Shown: in pieces, positions 34,854-43,874 of the stretch
Position numbering within the stretch: the stretch's first letter is position 1
How the letters are laid out: every line of letters starts with the position of its first letter
Origin: Pseudomonas abieticivorans
Lineage (GTDB): Bacteria > Pseudomonadota > Gammaproteobacteria > Pseudomonadales > Pseudomonadaceae
NCBI RefSeq assembly: GCF_023509015.1
Contig: NZ_CP094975.1
Location: forward strand, 2,117,501-2,181,500
Direction of reading: 5' to 3'
Length of the DNA: 64,000 bases
The notes under the pieces: generated by a model
What the model saw: only the letters and a program-made list of their open reading frames with translations
What the model was told of the DNA's origin: nothing
Databases searched by the model: none
Program-made: the position numbers and the translations under genes

Positions 34854-35468
34854 ATGAAAACTCGTGACCGCATTCTGGAATGCGCCCTGCAACTGTTCAA
34901 CCAGCAGGGCGAGCCCAATGTCTCGACCATGGAAATCGCCAATGAAATGGGGATCAGCCCAGGCAACCTGTATTACCACTTCCACGGCAAGGAGCCCTTG
35001 ATACTGGGCTTGTTCGAGCGCTTCGAAGAAGAACTCACGCCCCTGCTCGACCCACCCGAGGACGTGCAACTGAGCGCCGAGGACTACTGGCTGTTCCTGC
35101 ACCTGATCGTCGAGCGCATGGCGCAATACCGCTTTCTGTTCCAGGACCTGTCGAACCTGGCCGGTCGCCTGCCCAAGCTCGCCCGCGGCGTGCGCAGCCT
35201 GCTCAATGCACTGAAACGCACCCTGGCCGCGCTGTTGGCCAGCCTCAAGGCCCAGGGCCAAGTGATCAGCGACACCCGTGCCCTGGGGCAACTGGTGGAG
35301 CAGATCACCATGACCCTGGTGTTTTCGCTGGATTACCAACGCATCATCGGCCGCCCGGGCGAGGTTGGGGTGGTGGTGTACCAGGTAATGATGCTGGTAG
35401 CGCCGCACTTGCAAAGCGAGCCCAGGCAGGAGGCGGAGCAGTTGGCGTTGAGGTATTTGGAAACTTGA
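34854..35468 (+). CDS. phaD: TetR-family regulator of PHA genes
   Basis: DNA-binding regulator of 204 residues at the end of the PHA operon. The TetR helix-turn-helix is at about 25-47 (VSTMEIANEMGISPGNLYYHF). The C-terminal domain (about 60-200) would bind an acyl-CoA-like ligand. In P. putida, PhaD activates the phaC1 and phaI promoters through short inverted half-sites; candidate palindromes in this window are at 30438-30477 and 36992-37018. It converges with phaF. Confidence 0.95.
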   Translation: MKTRDRILECALQLFNQQGEPNVSTMEIANEMGISPGNLYYHFHGKEPLILGLFERFEEELTPLLDPPEDVQLSAEDYWLFLHLIVERMAQYRFLFQDLSNLAGRLPKLARGVRSLLNALKRTLAALLASLKAQGQVISDTRALGQLVEQITMTLVFSLDYQRIIGRPGEVGVVVYQVMMLVAPHLQSEPRQEAEQLALRYLET

Positions 35469-35475
35469 CCGCAAG

Positions 35476-35497
35476 CCCTCACCCTAGCCCTCTCCCA
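35476..35497. repeat. Fragment of a dispersed Pseudomonas intergenic repeat
   Basis: CCCTCACCCTAGCCCTCTCC just after phaD matches one arm of a repeat common between Pseudomonas genes. The matching inverted arm is not present, so the copy appears decayed. Confidence 0.4.
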
Positions 35498-35524
35498 GTG
35501 CGTGCACCGGGGCAACGGGCACAC

Positions 35525-35559
35525 ACAAAAACGCCCGGCCGTTTCAAGGGCCGGGCGTT
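35525..35559 (-). terminator. Terminator between phaD and phaF
   Basis: An 11-bp perfect stem AACGCCCGGCC / GGCCGGGCGTT with an 8-nt loop. On the minus strand it is followed by a T run, so it ends phaIF; on the plus strand it may also stop phaD transcripts. Confidence 0.85.
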
Positions 35560-35577
35560 CGGGTCAGCCCTTTAAAA

Positions 35578-36426
35578 TCAGGACTGGCTAGCCGGTGCCG
35601 TTGTGGCGGCCGGGGTGCTGGCCGGTGCTGCAGGGGCCGCGCTGTTGGCGGTGCTCGGTGCGGCGGCGGGTGCCGCAGCGGCCGGTTTGGCCGCGACGGG
35701 CTTGGCGGCGGCTGGCTTTTTCACGGCCGGCTTTTTCGCCGCGGCAGGCTTGGCAGCGGGTTTGGCTGCTGGCTTGGCCGCTGCGGTTTTAGCCGCAGGT
35801 TTGGCGGCCGGCTTGGCAACGGTTTTTGCCACTGCCTTCGCTGCCGCTACCGGTTTGGCCGCTGCCTTGGCAGCTGGTTTTGCCGCTGCAGTTTTGGCAG
35901 CCGGCTTAGCGGCAGGTTTGGCGGCAGGTTTTGCCGCTGCCTTGGCCAATGGCTTGGCAGCTGGTTTAGCCGCAGGCTTGGCCGCTGCCGTTTTGCTGGA
36001 GATCGGCGTGACCGACGCACCCGTCAGCTTCTCGATCTGCTTGGTCAAGGTGTCCACCTTGCCATGCAGCGCCTTCACTTCTTGGCGGCTGGGCACACCC
36101 AGCCGCGAGATCGCGCTGTTGAGGCGCTTGTCGAATGCCTCCTCCAGCTCGCCCCATTTGCCCAGCGCACGATCTTTCACATCGCTGACCCGTGATTTCG
36201 CCGACTTGGCGGAGGATTTTACCGAATCGACACCCTTGTCGACCTCGGCCTTGGCCTGGGTTTCGGCTTTCTCACCGTCCTTGACCAGCGTTTCGAAAAG
36301 CTTACTGCCGTCATTGCTGATCTTCGAGTAAGCGCCCAAACCGGCAAGCCAGATCTGACGGGAGTATTTTTCTACTTCGCCGACCCACGAGCTGCCTTCT
36401 TTCTCAACCTTCTTTTTGCCAGCCAT
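35578..36426 (-). CDS. phaF: PHA granule-associated protein PhaF (phasin plus histone-like tail)
   Basis: Two-domain protein of 282 residues. The N-terminal phasin domain (about 1-140; VGEVEKYSRQIWLAGLGAYSKI, then a coiled coil) coats PHA granules. The C-terminal half (about 145-270) is made of AAKPAAKP-type repeats rich in Lys, Ala and Pro, like histone H1. It binds DNA and helps partition granules at division. The start is the ATG at 36426 (MAGKKKVEKEG), preceded by AAGGAG; a longer frame reaches into the spacer but is not conserved. It lies 10 nt after phaI and shares the IWLAGLGAY block with it. Confidence 0.96.
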   Translation of the reverse strand: MAGKKKVEKEGSSWVGEVEKYSRQIWLAGLGAYSKISNDGSKLFETLVKDGEKAETQAKAEVDKGVDSVKSSAKSAKSRVSDVKDRALGKWGELEEAFDKRLNSAISRLGVPSRQEVKALHGKVDTLTKQIEKLTGASVTPISSKTAAAKPAAKPAAKPLAKAAAKPAAKPAAKPAAKTAAAKPAAKAAAKPVAAAKAVAKTVAKPAAKPAAKTAAAKPAAKPAAKPAAAKKPAVKKPAAAKPVAAKPAAAAPAAAPSTANSAAPAAPASTPAATTAPASQS

Positions 36427-36436
36427 CCCGCTCTCC

Positions 36437-36874
36437 TTATTGTTTACGCGCGACACGTTCGAGCAATGCCGTCAGCTCATCGAGCTTAGCAGAGAGTGTC
36501 TCAACGTCATGTTTAGACGGAATGCCAATGCGATTCAAGGCACTGGCCACTCGGGTGTCGAACGCGCTTTCGATCTTGTCCAGTTGCAACTCGACCTTGC
36601 CCTTAACGCTGGTGAGTTCGGTCTTGATGTCGCTTTTGGCTTCATCGATCTGAGTGTTGGCGGCCTTGAGCTCCTTGTTGATGAGCTTCTTGCCGTCCTT
36701 CTCCACCGTTTCGCCGGTCTTGATCAGGTCTTTGATGTAGCTGACGCTTTCCTTGCCAGCCTTGGCGTAGGCGCCCAGGCCCGCCAACCAGATCTTGCGC
36801 GCATAAGAGCGCACTTCGCCGATGGCCTGCTCGGCAGGCACTTCGACTTTTTTCTTCAGGGTAACTTTTGCCAT
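36437..36874 (-). CDS. phaI: PHA granule-associated phasin PhaI
   Basis: Phasin of 145 residues that covers PHA granules. The N-terminus (AKVTLKKKVEVPAEQ) leads to the conserved RSYARKIWLAGLGAYAKAG block and a long helical coiled coil with a heptad region near the C-terminus (VETLSAKLDELTALLERVA). It is homologous to the N-terminal half of PhaF but lacks the histone-like tail. The ATG at 36874 fits the family; the 24 extra codons of open frame upstream are not conserved. It is the first gene of phaI-phaF, divergent from the cptA-like gene. Confidence 0.96.
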   Translation of the reverse strand: MAKVTLKKKVEVPAEQAIGEVRSYARKIWLAGLGAYAKAGKESVSYIKDLIKTGETVEKDGKKLINKELKAANTQIDEAKSDIKTELTSVKGKVELQLDKIESAFDTRVASALNRIGIPSKHDVETLSAKLDELTALLERVARKQ

Positions 36875-36991
36875 GGTGCACCTCACGCTTTGAAAGGTTC
36901 GAGGACGGCCCGACGAACTCGGGGCTTGAGCACACATTAGTGACAATTTTTAGAATGCTCACCCTAAGTGATCCCAGCCCATAAAACCTTG

Positions 36992-37018
36992 TGTAAGATT
37001 TTTGACGAAAATCTCACA
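36992..37018. promoter_or_regulatory. 27-bp palindrome between phaI and cptA, candidate operator
   Basis: TGTAAGATTTTTG-A-CGAAAATCTCACA matches at 11 of 13 symmetric positions. It lies about 118 nt upstream of phaI and 100 nt upstream of the cptA-like gene. The place is right for a PhaD site at phaI, but the half-sites do not exactly match the published layout as I recall it, so the regulator is uncertain. Confidence 0.5.
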
Positions 37019-37117
37019 TTTCAAGCGTTAGGATGCGGCACGCATTTTTCTGAGCAGCTTGCCTGAGCCCCTTCAAAGGCCGAACGGCGTGAACCCGCTC
37101 ACCTAGAGTTGAATTCT

Positions 37118-38857
37118 ATGACCACAGCACAACAGGCCCCCGCCGCCCGCAACCGTACCGACTGGGCGGGTATTGGCTGGCTTTTTCTGTTCTTCTGGTA
37201 CTTCTCCGGCGTGACCCAGGGCTTGATCCTGATGACCGGCACTACCGGTTTCGAGGGCTTCCGCCAGGCCTTCCTGCTCAGCGCGCTGTGGTTGATCCCG
37301 GTGCTGTTGTTCCCCTCGCGCACCCGCGCCATCAGCGCAGTGCTGGGGGTCATCCTGTTCCTCTGCTCGCTGGGTAGCTTTGGCTATTTCCTGATCTACA
37401 AACAGGAATTCTCGCAGAGCGTGATCTTTATTATGTTCGAGTCCAACAACGCCGAGGCTGGTGAATACCTGGGGCAGTATTTTGCCTGGTGGATGGTCCC
37501 GGCGTTCCTGGCCTACGCCGCCGTGGCAGTGTTCCTCTGGACCCGCCTGCGCCCGGTGTACATTTCCAAGACCAAGGCGCTGGTGGTCAGCCTGGCGCTG
37601 TTCCTGTCGCTGCTGGTGTGGCCGCTGGTCAAGCAGGTCAAGCGCCAGCAGGATTTCGACGCCGGCATGGAGAAGTTCCAGGACCGCCTGGAGCCTGCGG
37701 TGCCGTGGCAGTTGGTGATCGGCTACAGCAATTACCTCAAGCAGCTCGATGGCATGCAGGAGATGATGGCCCAGGGTGCGAAAATCCTGCCGCTCAAGAA
37801 CATGAAAGACACCATGGCCGGCCAACCGTCGACCTTGGTGCTGGTGATAGGCGAGTCGACTAACCGCGGGCACATGAGCCTTTACGGCTATGGCCGGGAT
37901 ACCAACCCCAACCTCGAAAAAATGCGCGACCAGTTGGATATTTTCAACAATGTCGTGACCCCGCGCCCCTACACCATTGAAGCGCTGCAACAGGTGCTGA
38001 CCTTTGCCGACGAAGAGCACCCGGACCTGTTCCTGAAGACCCCGTCGATCGTCAGCATGATGAAACAGGCAGGCTACAAGACCTTCTGGATCACCAACCA
38101 GCAGACGCTGACCAAGCGCAACACCATGCTCACCACCTTCTCCGAACAGGCAGACGAGCAGTCGTACCTGAACAACAACCGCAACCAGAATGCCCGCCAG
38201 TACGACGGCGACGTGATCGAACCATTCGCCAAGGCTCTGACCGACAGCGCCCCGCGCAAACTGATCGTGATTCACCTGCTGGGCACCCACGTGGCCTACC
38301 AGTACCGCTTCCCGCCCGAGTACGCGAAGTTCAGCGACACCCAAGGCGCACCGCAAGGGTTCACTGGCGAAAAACTGCAGACCTACAACGACTATGACAA
38401 TGCCGTGCTGTACAACGACTACGTCATTTCGAGCCTGATCAAGACCTACTCGGCCACCGACCCGAACGGCTTCTTGCTGTACCTGTCGGACCACGGCGAA
38501 GACGTGTACGACTCGGGCGACCACACCACCCTGGGCCGCAACGAAGGCGCACCGACGGCGCCCATGTACACCATTCCGTTCATGACCTGGGCCTCGCCCA
38601 AGTGGCGCAATGACCACGCCTGGGCTTTTGCCGGCGACGTCAACCGCCCCTACAGCAGCGCCAACCTGATCCACACCTTCGCCGACATGGCGGGCCTGAG
38701 CTTCGACGAGCTGGACCCAAGCAAGAGCCTGATCAATGCCAAGTTCAGCGAGCACACCCGCTGGATCGGCGACCCGTACAAGAGCAACGGGTTGATCGAT
38801 TTCGCGACCATCGAAGACAAGAAGGTGAGTGGCGACAAGGCGGTGGTCAAGCAATAA
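37118..38857 (+). CDS. cptA: CptA/EptA-family phosphoethanolamine transferase
   Basis: Inner-membrane enzyme of 579 residues, predicted to move phosphoethanolamine from phosphatidylethanolamine to the lipopolysaccharide core or lipid A. About five membrane helices lie in residues 20-180. The periplasmic sulfatase-like domain has the nucleophile Thr in VIGESTNRGHMSLYGYGRD and the metal motif LSDHGEDVYD. The GEST-RMSLYGY form resembles CptA rather than EptA, so the LPS core is the likelier acceptor. The ATG at 37118 was chosen; a TTG three codons upstream is possible. It faces phaI across a 243-nt region. Its position beside the PHA genes is not known to be functional. Confidence 0.85.
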   Translation: MTTAQQAPAARNRTDWAGIGWLFLFFWYFSGVTQGLILMTGTTGFEGFRQAFLLSALWLIPVLLFPSRTRAISAVLGVILFLCSLGSFGYFLIYKQEFSQSVIFIMFESNNAEAGEYLGQYFAWWMVPAFLAYAAVAVFLWTRLRPVYISKTKALVVSLALFLSLLVWPLVKQVKRQQDFDAGMEKFQDRLEPAVPWQLVIGYSNYLKQLDGMQEMMAQGAKILPLKNMKDTMAGQPSTLVLVIGESTNRGHMSLYGYGRDTNPNLEKMRDQLDIFNNVVTPRPYTIEALQQVLTFADEEHPDLFLKTPSIVSMMKQAGYKTFWITNQQTLTKRNTMLTTFSEQADEQSYLNNNRNQNARQYDGDVIEPFAKALTDSAPRKLIVIHLLGTHVAYQYRFPPEYAKFSDTQGAPQGFTGEKLQTYNDYDNAVLYNDYVISSLIKTYSATDPNGFLLYLSDHGEDVYDSGDHTTLGRNEGAPTAPMYTIPFMTWASPKWRNDHAWAFAGDVNRPYSSANLIHTFADMAGLSFDELDPSKSLINAKFSEHTRWIGDPYKSNGLIDFATIEDKKVSGDKAVVKQ

Positions 38858-38860
38858 CCG

Positions 38861-38945
38861 GTGGGTGCAAAGCTTGCTTGCGGCAGGGAGCCAAGCGGTC
38901 TGGCGTCAGATCGCACGGCTTCTTCGCAAGCAAGCTTGCTCCCAC
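38861..38945. repeat. REP-like element pair (type B, inverted)
   Basis: GTGGGTGCAAAGCTTGCTTG (38861-38880) and the inverted TCGCAAGCAAGCTTGCTCCC (38924-38943) enclose about 40 nt. The sequence differs from the type A REP elsewhere in the window. It lies between the convergent cptA-like and PHA-system genes. Confidence 0.8.
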
Positions 38946-38947
38946 AG

Positions 38948-39223
38948 TCAGGCCAAGGCTTTATCCAAGGCCTTCTCGATCTCGCCCTTGATGGTGCCGC
39001 CCATCATCGACAGCATCATCCCAAGCTTGATGTCGACGCGGATGTTGTCGTCGCCAATGCGGATGGTGCCGTTGGCGCCGCTGCGTTTGATCTCCACGGT
39101 GTCGCCTTCCCAGCGGGCCTGCAGGTCATATTCGCGGGCCAGTTTGTCCACCAGTGCTTCGGCTTTCTGGCGGGCGGCCTCGCGGCCCAGGCTATGTTGG
39201 CGCTCTACGCTGATCTGCGTCAT
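38948..39223 (-). CDS. Small polyhydroxyalkanoic acid system protein (PHA_gran_rgn family)
   Basis: Protein of 91 residues of the family found near PHA genes. An N-terminal amphipathic helix (about 8-30; [20 protein letters not shown]) is followed by short beta strands ([31 protein letters not shown]) and a C-terminal helix ([12 protein letters not shown]). Its biochemical role is unknown. It stands alone on the minus strand between the REP pair and ubiE. Confidence 0.8.
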   Translation of the reverse strand: MTQISVERQHSLGREAARQKAEALVDKLAREYDLQARWEGDTVEIKRSGANGTIRIGDDNIRVDIKLGMMLSMMGGTIKGEIEKALDKALA

Positions 39224-39360
39224 TCAACCGTTCTCGAATCATTGATTTAGCTGCCTATAGTATCCCGGATGGCGTCGATATCCATCTGCTGCCAGCCTTG
39301 CCAAGACAAAGCAGGCCATGGGGATTAGAATGGCCAGTAATTTTTCCCGGTGACAGCGAT

Positions 39361-40131
39361 ATGAATGATCAGCGCAAAGGCAGCGATGCCGAACCCACCA
39401 CCCATTTCGGCTACAAAAACGTGCCGGAAAGCCAAAAGGCCGACAAGGTCGCCGAGGTATTCCACTCGGTAGCGGCCAAGTACGACCTGATGAATGACGT
39501 GCTCTCGGGCGGCATGCACCGGTTGTGGAAACGCTTTGCCATCGAACTGTCGGGCGTGCGCAGCGGCAACCGGGTGTTGGACATCGCCGGCGGCACGGGC
39601 GACCTGACCCGCAAGTTCTCGCAACTGGTGGGCAGCACCGGCGAAGTGGTGCTGGCCGACATCAACGAATCGATGCTCAAGGTCGGCCGCGATCGCCTGC
39701 TGGACTTGGGCGTGGCCGGCAACGTCAAGTTCGTCCAGGCCGACGCTGAAAAGCTGCCGTTCCCCGACAACTACTTCGACTGCGTGACCATCGCCTTCGG
39801 CCTGCGCAACGTCACCCACAAGGACGACGCCATCGCCTCGATGCTGCGCGTGCTCAAACCGGGCGGCCGTCTGCTGGTGCTGGAGTTCTCCAAGCCCACC
39901 AACAAGTTCATGTCCAAGGTCTACGACGCCTACTCGTTCGCCTTCATGCCGTTGGCCGGCAAGCTGATCACCAATGACTCCGAGAGCTACCGCTACCTCG
40001 CCGAGTCGATCCGCATGCACCCAGACCAGGAAACCCTGAAGGCCATGATGGTACAGGCCGGCTTCGACCGCGTGACCTACCACAACATGACCTCTGGCAT
40101 CGTCGCCCTGCACCGCGGTATCAAGCCCTGA
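39361..40131 (+). CDS. ubiE: Ubiquinone/menaquinone C-methyltransferase UbiE
   Basis: SAM-dependent methyltransferase (256 residues) for the C-methylation step of ubiquinone synthesis. The UbiE signature [21 protein letters not shown], the SAM motif [11 protein letters not shown] and the second signature [15 protein letters not shown] are clear. The ATG at 39361 gives [12 protein letters not shown]; the frame is open upstream without conservation. It overlaps ubiJ by one base in a ubiE-ubiJ-ubiB operon. Confidence 0.97.
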   Translation: MNDQRKGSDAEPTTHFGYKNVPESQKADKVAEVFHSVAAKYDLMNDVLSGGMHRLWKRFAIELSGVRSGNRVLDIAGGTGDLTRKFSQLVGSTGEVVLADINESMLKVGRDRLLDLGVAGNVKFVQADAEKLPFPDNYFDCVTIAFGLRNVTHKDDAIASMLRVLKPGGRLLVLEFSKPTNKFMSKVYDAYSFAFMPLAGKLITNDSESYRYLAESIRMHPDQETLKAMMVQAGFDRVTYHNMTSGIVALHRGIKP

Positions 40132-40754
40132 TGCTTTACCGCGGCCTGCTCGCCAGCGTCGAACACGGCATAAACCGTGTGTTGCGCCTGGACAGCACGG
40201 CATTGCCGCGCCTGGCCCGCCTGGAAGGCAAGGTGATCGAAGTCGATTGCCAAAACCCGGCCATGAGCCTATTCATCCTGCCCAGCGGCGAGGGCCTACT
40301 GCTGGCCAGCCAATGGGCGGCCGAGCCGGACTGCACGTTGCGCGCGCCGGCCAGCAGCCTGCTGCAACTGGCCACCAGCAAGGACAAGTCGGCGGTGCTG
40401 CATAGCCCGCAGGTGGACCTTGCCGGTGACAGTTCGGTACTGCTGGAGCTGACCGCGGTACTGCAAGACCTGGAACTGGACTGGGAATACGAGCTGCAAC
40501 GCTGGCTCGGCCCGGTGGCCAGCCACCTGATCGGCGGCCATGTGCGCAGCCGTGCCCGCTGGACCCGCCAGGGCCTGGGCAGCCTTAATCAGAACCTGGC
40601 CGAATACCTGAGCGAAGAAAGCCGTACACTGGTCGGCAAACACGAAGCCGAAGCACGATTTTCTGAACTCGATGAGCTGAAAACCGATCTAGAACGCCTG
40701 GAGGCGCGTATCGAGCGCCTCACCCGATCCCTCAACTCCAGCGATAATGCATGA
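40131..40754 (+). CDS. ubiJ: Ubiquinone biosynthesis accessory factor UbiJ
   Basis: Lipid-binding assembly factor of the aerobic ubiquinone complex (207 residues). The SCP2 domain covers about 15-115. The C-terminus (about 165-203; [20 protein letters not shown]) is a coiled coil typical of UbiJ. It overlaps ubiE by 1 nt and ubiB by 4 nt, so the three are translated together. Confidence 0.92.
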   Translation: MLYRGLLASVEHGINRVLRLDSTALPRLARLEGKVIEVDCQNPAMSLFILPSGEGLLLASQWAAEPDCTLRAPASSLLQLATSKDKSAVLHSPQVDLAGDSSVLLELTAVLQDLELDWEYELQRWLGPVASHLIGGHVRSRARWTRQGLGSLNQNLAEYLSEESRTLVGKHEAEARFSELDELKTDLERLEARIERLTRSLNSSDNA

Positions 40755-42358
40755 AGCTGCTTGCCGTCCGCCGTTTGTTGCGCATCCAGCGCGTCGTGAT
40801 TCGCTACCGCCTCGATGACCTGCTGTTCGCCCTGCCACTGCCGTGGTTCCTGCGTGCGCTGCGCTTTGCCATGCCTTGGCGCTGGCTGCCACGCAAGGCC
40901 CTGGAGCTGAGCCGTGGCGCACGCCTGCGCCTGGCCCTGCAGGACCTGGGGCCGATTTTCATCAAGTTCGGGCAACTGTTGTCCACTCGCCGCGACCTGC
41001 TGCCAGAAGACATCGCCGATGAACTGATGCTGCTGCAGGACCGCGTGCCGCCCTTCGACCCGCAACTGGCGATCAAGCTGATCGAAGAGCAACTGGGCGC
41101 GACCATCGCCCAGGTGTTCAGCCGCTTCGATGTCGAGCCGCTGGCCTCCGCGTCGGTTGCGCAGGTGCATGCCGCGCGGCTCAAAAGCGGTGAAGAGGTG
41201 GTGGTCAAGGTGGTGCGCCCGGGCCTCAAGCCTGTGATCGGCCAAGACCTGGCGTGGCTGTTCCTGCTGGCACGCTGGGCCGAGCACTTTTCGGCCGACG
41301 CGCGCCTGCTGCACCCGGTGGACGTGGTGGCCGACTACGAAAAAACCATCTACGACGAACTCGACCTGCTGCGCGAGGCCGCCAACTCCAGCCAGTTGCG
41401 GCGCAACTTCGAAGGCTCGGACATGCTCTACGTGCCTCAGGTCTACTGGGACTGGTGCCGGCCCAAAGTGCTGGTGATGGAGCGCATCTATGGCATCCAG
41501 GTCACCGACCTTGCCACCCTGGCCGACCAGCGCACCGACATGAAACTGCTGGCCGAACGCGGCGTGGAGATCTTCTTCACCCAGGTGTTCCGCGACAGCT
41601 TCTTCCATGCCGACATGCACCCGGGCAACATTTTCATCAGCACCGTGGCGCCCTGGAGCCCGAAGTACATCGCCATCGACTGCGGCATCGTCGGCAGCCT
41701 GACACCTGAAGACCAGGACTACCTGGCGCGCAACCTGTTTGCCTTCTTCAAGCGTGACTACCGCCGCGTCGCCCAACTGCACATCGACTCGGGCTGGGTA
41801 CCGGCGGAAACCAAGCTCAACGAATTCGAAGCGGCTATCCGTACCGTGTGCGAGCCGATCTTCGAAAAACCGTTGAAGGATATTTCCTTCGGCCAGGTGC
41901 TGATGCGCTTATTCCAAACGGCCCGGCGCTTCAACATGGAAGTGCAGCCGCAGTTGGTATTGCTGCAAAAAACCCTGTTGAATATCGAAGGCCTGGGCCG
42001 CCAGCTTTATCCGGACCTGGACCTGTGGAGCACTGCACAGCCGTTCCTGGAGCGCTGGATGCGCGAACGCGTGAGCCCCAAGACGCTGTTGGGCAACCTG
42101 CAATCGCAGGTGGAGCAACTGCCGCACCTGGCCAACATGACCCGCGACCTGCTTGAACGCATGTCGCAACCGCACGCCAAAGACCCTGCGCCGCCCTGGC
42201 AGCGCCGCAACGATGGCTGGGCATTGCGCTTGTTGGGTGGCGCGTTGCTGGCCGGTGGTGCGACACTGGCAGCCAGTGGCGCGGCCATCGACACCCTGGC
42301 CGCCTGGCCCGCGTGGATCATGCTGGCGGCAGGCCTTTACCTGGTCGTGCGCCGATAG
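40751..42358 (+). CDS. ubiB: Ubiquinone biosynthesis ATPase/kinase-like protein UbiB
   Basis: Atypical protein-kinase-like ATPase of 535 residues that supports the ubiquinone complex at the inner membrane. The family KxGQ motif is KFGQ at 72-75. The alanine-rich nucleotide loop is [11 protein letters not shown] and the catalytic lysine lies in [18 protein letters not shown] and AIDCGIVG are the catalytic and metal-binding motifs. Two membrane helices close the C-terminus (about 495-533). It overlaps ubiJ by 4 nt. Confidence 0.97.
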   Translation: MKLLAVRRLLRIQRVVIRYRLDDLLFALPLPWFLRALRFAMPWRWLPRKALELSRGARLRLALQDLGPIFIKFGQLLSTRRDLLPEDIADELMLLQDRVPPFDPQLAIKLIEEQLGATIAQVFSRFDVEPLASASVAQVHAARLKSGEEVVVKVVRPGLKPVIGQDLAWLFLLARWAEHFSADARLLHPVDVVADYEKTIYDELDLLREAANSSQLRRNFEGSDMLYVPQVYWDWCRPKVLVMERIYGIQVTDLATLADQRTDMKLLAERGVEIFFTQVFRDSFFHADMHPGNIFISTVAPWSPKYIAIDCGIVGSLTPEDQDYLARNLFAFFKRDYRRVAQLHIDSGWVPAETKLNEFEAAIRTVCEPIFEKPLKDISFGQVLMRLFQTARRFNMEVQPQLVLLQKTLLNIEGLGRQLYPDLDLWSTAQPFLERWMRERVSPKTLLGNLQSQVEQLPHLANMTRDLLERMSQPHAKDPAPPWQRRNDGWALRLLGGALLAGGATLAASGAAIDTLAAWPAWIMLAAGLYLVVRR

Positions 42359-42430
42359 CCAGCCCACCCTGGGGCTGGCACACTAGTGATGGGTTCGCCG
42401 CGTGAGCGAACCCGGTTGTCGGAGTGGAAC

Positions 42431-42832
42431 ATGAAAGACTGGCTGGACGAGATCAACTGGAACAGCGACGGCCTGGTACCGGCCATCGCCCAGGATCACA
42501 AAACCGGGCGCGTGTTGATGATGGCCTGGATGAACCGCGAAGCGCTGAGCCTGACAGCCAGCGAAAACCGTGCGATCTATTTCTCCCGTTCGCGCAACAA
42601 GCTGTGGCGCAAGGGTGAAGAGTCCGGCCACGTGCAGCATCTGCACGAAATGCGCCTGGACTGCGACGCCGACGTGGTGATCCTGATGGTTGAGCAGGTC
42701 GGTCATATCGCCTGCCACACCGGCCGCGAAAGCTGCTTCTACCGCGTCTACGAGAACGGCGACTGGAAAACCGTCGACCCGGTGCTCAAGGACCCGCACG
42801 CCATCTACTCGCCAGGACACAGCCATGAGTGA
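42431..42832 (+). CDS. hisI: Phosphoribosyl-AMP cyclohydrolase
   Basis: Third step of histidine biosynthesis (133 residues, stand-alone form). Family motifs [40 protein letters not shown] and the zinc/magnesium ligands DCDAD and CHTGRESC are present. The ATG at 42431 ([10 protein letters not shown]) has GGAG about 7 nt upstream; a longer frame from 42386 is not conserved. It overlaps hisE by 8 nt. Confidence 0.97.
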   Translation: MKDWLDEINWNSDGLVPAIAQDHKTGRVLMMAWMNREALSLTASENRAIYFSRSRNKLWRKGEESGHVQHLHEMRLDCDADVVILMVEQVGHIACHTGRESCFYRVYENGDWKTVDPVLKDPHAIYSPGHSHE

Positions 42833-43160
42833 CACCCTGACCCGCCTGGCCCAAGTGCTGGAGTCGCGCAAGGGCGCCGACGCCGACAGCTCTTACGTCG
42901 CCAGCCTGTACCACAAGGGCTTGAACAAGATTCTGGAAAAGGTCGGCGAAGAGTCGGTCGAGACCATCATCGCTGCCAAGGACGCCGCCGTGAGCGGAGA
43001 TTGCAGCGATGTCATCTACGAAACCGCCGATCTGTGGTTCCATAGCATGGTCATGCTCGCCGCCCTCGGCCAGCATCCCCAGGCTGTCCTGGACGAACTG
43101 GACCGCCGCTTCGGCCTGTCCGGCCACGACGAGAAGGCTGCACGTCAGCCGTCCGCCTAA
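42825..43160 (+). CDS. hisE: Phosphoribosyl-ATP pyrophosphatase
   Basis: Second step of histidine biosynthesis (111 residues). The MazG-like helical fold is recognised by [32 protein letters not shown] and [14 protein letters not shown], with acidic metal ligands. The ATG at 42825 lies inside the end of hisI; the longer open frame upstream is the out-of-frame overlap with hisI. tatA follows 24 nt later. Confidence 0.97.
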   Translation: MSDTLTRLAQVLESRKGADADSSYVASLYHKGLNKILEKVGEESVETIIAAKDAAVSGDCSDVIYETADLWFHSMVMLAALGQHPQAVLDELDRRFGLSGHDEKAARQPSA

Positions 43161-43184
43161 CGCTTTATTACGAGGAGCTGCATC

Positions 43185-43451
43185 ATGGGTCTTTTTGACT
43201 GGAAACACTGGATCGTCATCCTGATAGTCGTGGTACTGGTTTTCGGCACCAAAAAGCTGAAAAACCTGGGCACCGACGTGGGCGAATCGATCAAAGGCTT
43301 TCGCAAAGCCATGAATGACGAAGAAAAACCTTCCGAGCCGGTGCCACCTGCCCAGCCGGTTCACCCACAGGCCTCCACTTCGCCTCTGAACCAGCCGCAC
43401 ACCATCGATGCCCAGGCTCAGAAAGTCGAAGAACCGATCAGGAAAGACTGA
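43185..43451 (+). CDS. tatA: Twin-arginine translocase subunit TatA
   Basis: Pore-forming subunit for export of folded twin-arginine proteins (88 residues). It has a short N-terminus, one membrane helix at about 9-21 ([13 protein letters not shown]), the conserved FGxKKL hinge and an amphipathic helix ([16 protein letters not shown]). The tail is polar and unstructured. AGGAG lies 7-8 nt before the ATG. It is first of tatABC and close to hisIE, a known Pseudomonas order. Confidence 0.97.
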   Translation: MGLFDWKHWIVILIVVVLVFGTKKLKNLGTDVGESIKGFRKAMNDEEKPSEPVPPAQPVHPQASTSPLNQPHTIDAQAQKVEEPIRKD

Positions 43452-43454
43452 TAA

Positions 43455-43874
43455 ATGTTCGGGATCAGCTTCAGTGAACTGCTGCTCGTGGGCCTCGTCG
43501 CCCTGTTGGTGCTCGGCCCCGAGCGCCTGCCCGGTGCCGCGCGCACGGCTGGCCTGTGGATTGGCCGCTTGAAGCGCAGCTTCAATGCCATCAAGGCCGA
43601 AGTGGAGCGCGAGATCGGCGCGGACGAAATCCGCCGGCAACTGCACAACGAGCACATCCTGTCGCTGGAGCAGGAGGCGAAAAAATTTCTCAACCCGCTG
43701 AGCGAACCCGTGGCCACCCAGCCTCCGGTGACGCCACCACCGGTGGCCGCGGCAGTTGACGCGCCTACTTCACCGCAGTCGGTGATCGAGCCACACACGC
43801 CCCCTGCGGCCCCGAGCCCGGCCGTTGAAGCGCCGATGCCCCACGACCCAACATTGCCACCGCGAGCCCCATGA
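43455..43874 (+). CDS. tatB: Twin-arginine translocase subunit TatB
   Basis: Receptor subunit that works with TatC to bind twin-arginine signal peptides (139 residues). [26 protein letters not shown] is the family N-terminus, with a membrane helix and the Glu-Arg-Leu-Pro hinge; a long amphipathic helix follows (about 30-80). The tail is proline-rich. It starts 3 nt after tatA and overlaps tatC by 4 nt. Confidence 0.97.
   Translation: MFGISFSELLLVGLVALLVLGPERLPGAARTAGLWIGRLKRSFNAIKAEVEREIGADEIRRQLHNEHILSLEQEAKKFLNPLSEPVATQPPVTPPPVAAAVDAPTSPQSVIEPHTPPAAPSPAVEAPMPHDPTLPPRAP

Noticed and set aside
35603..36000. PhaF repeat DNA as a CRISPR or satellite array
   Set aside because: The repeats are in-frame codons of a known histone-like tail with no spacers.
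35603..36331. 242-codon Ala/Gly-rich plus-strand frame
   Set aside because: Antisense of the PhaF repeat tail; its apparent hydrophobic repeats only mirror the AAKP coding repeats.
37103..38854. 583-codon minus-strand frame
   Set aside because: Antisense shadow of the cptA-like gene.
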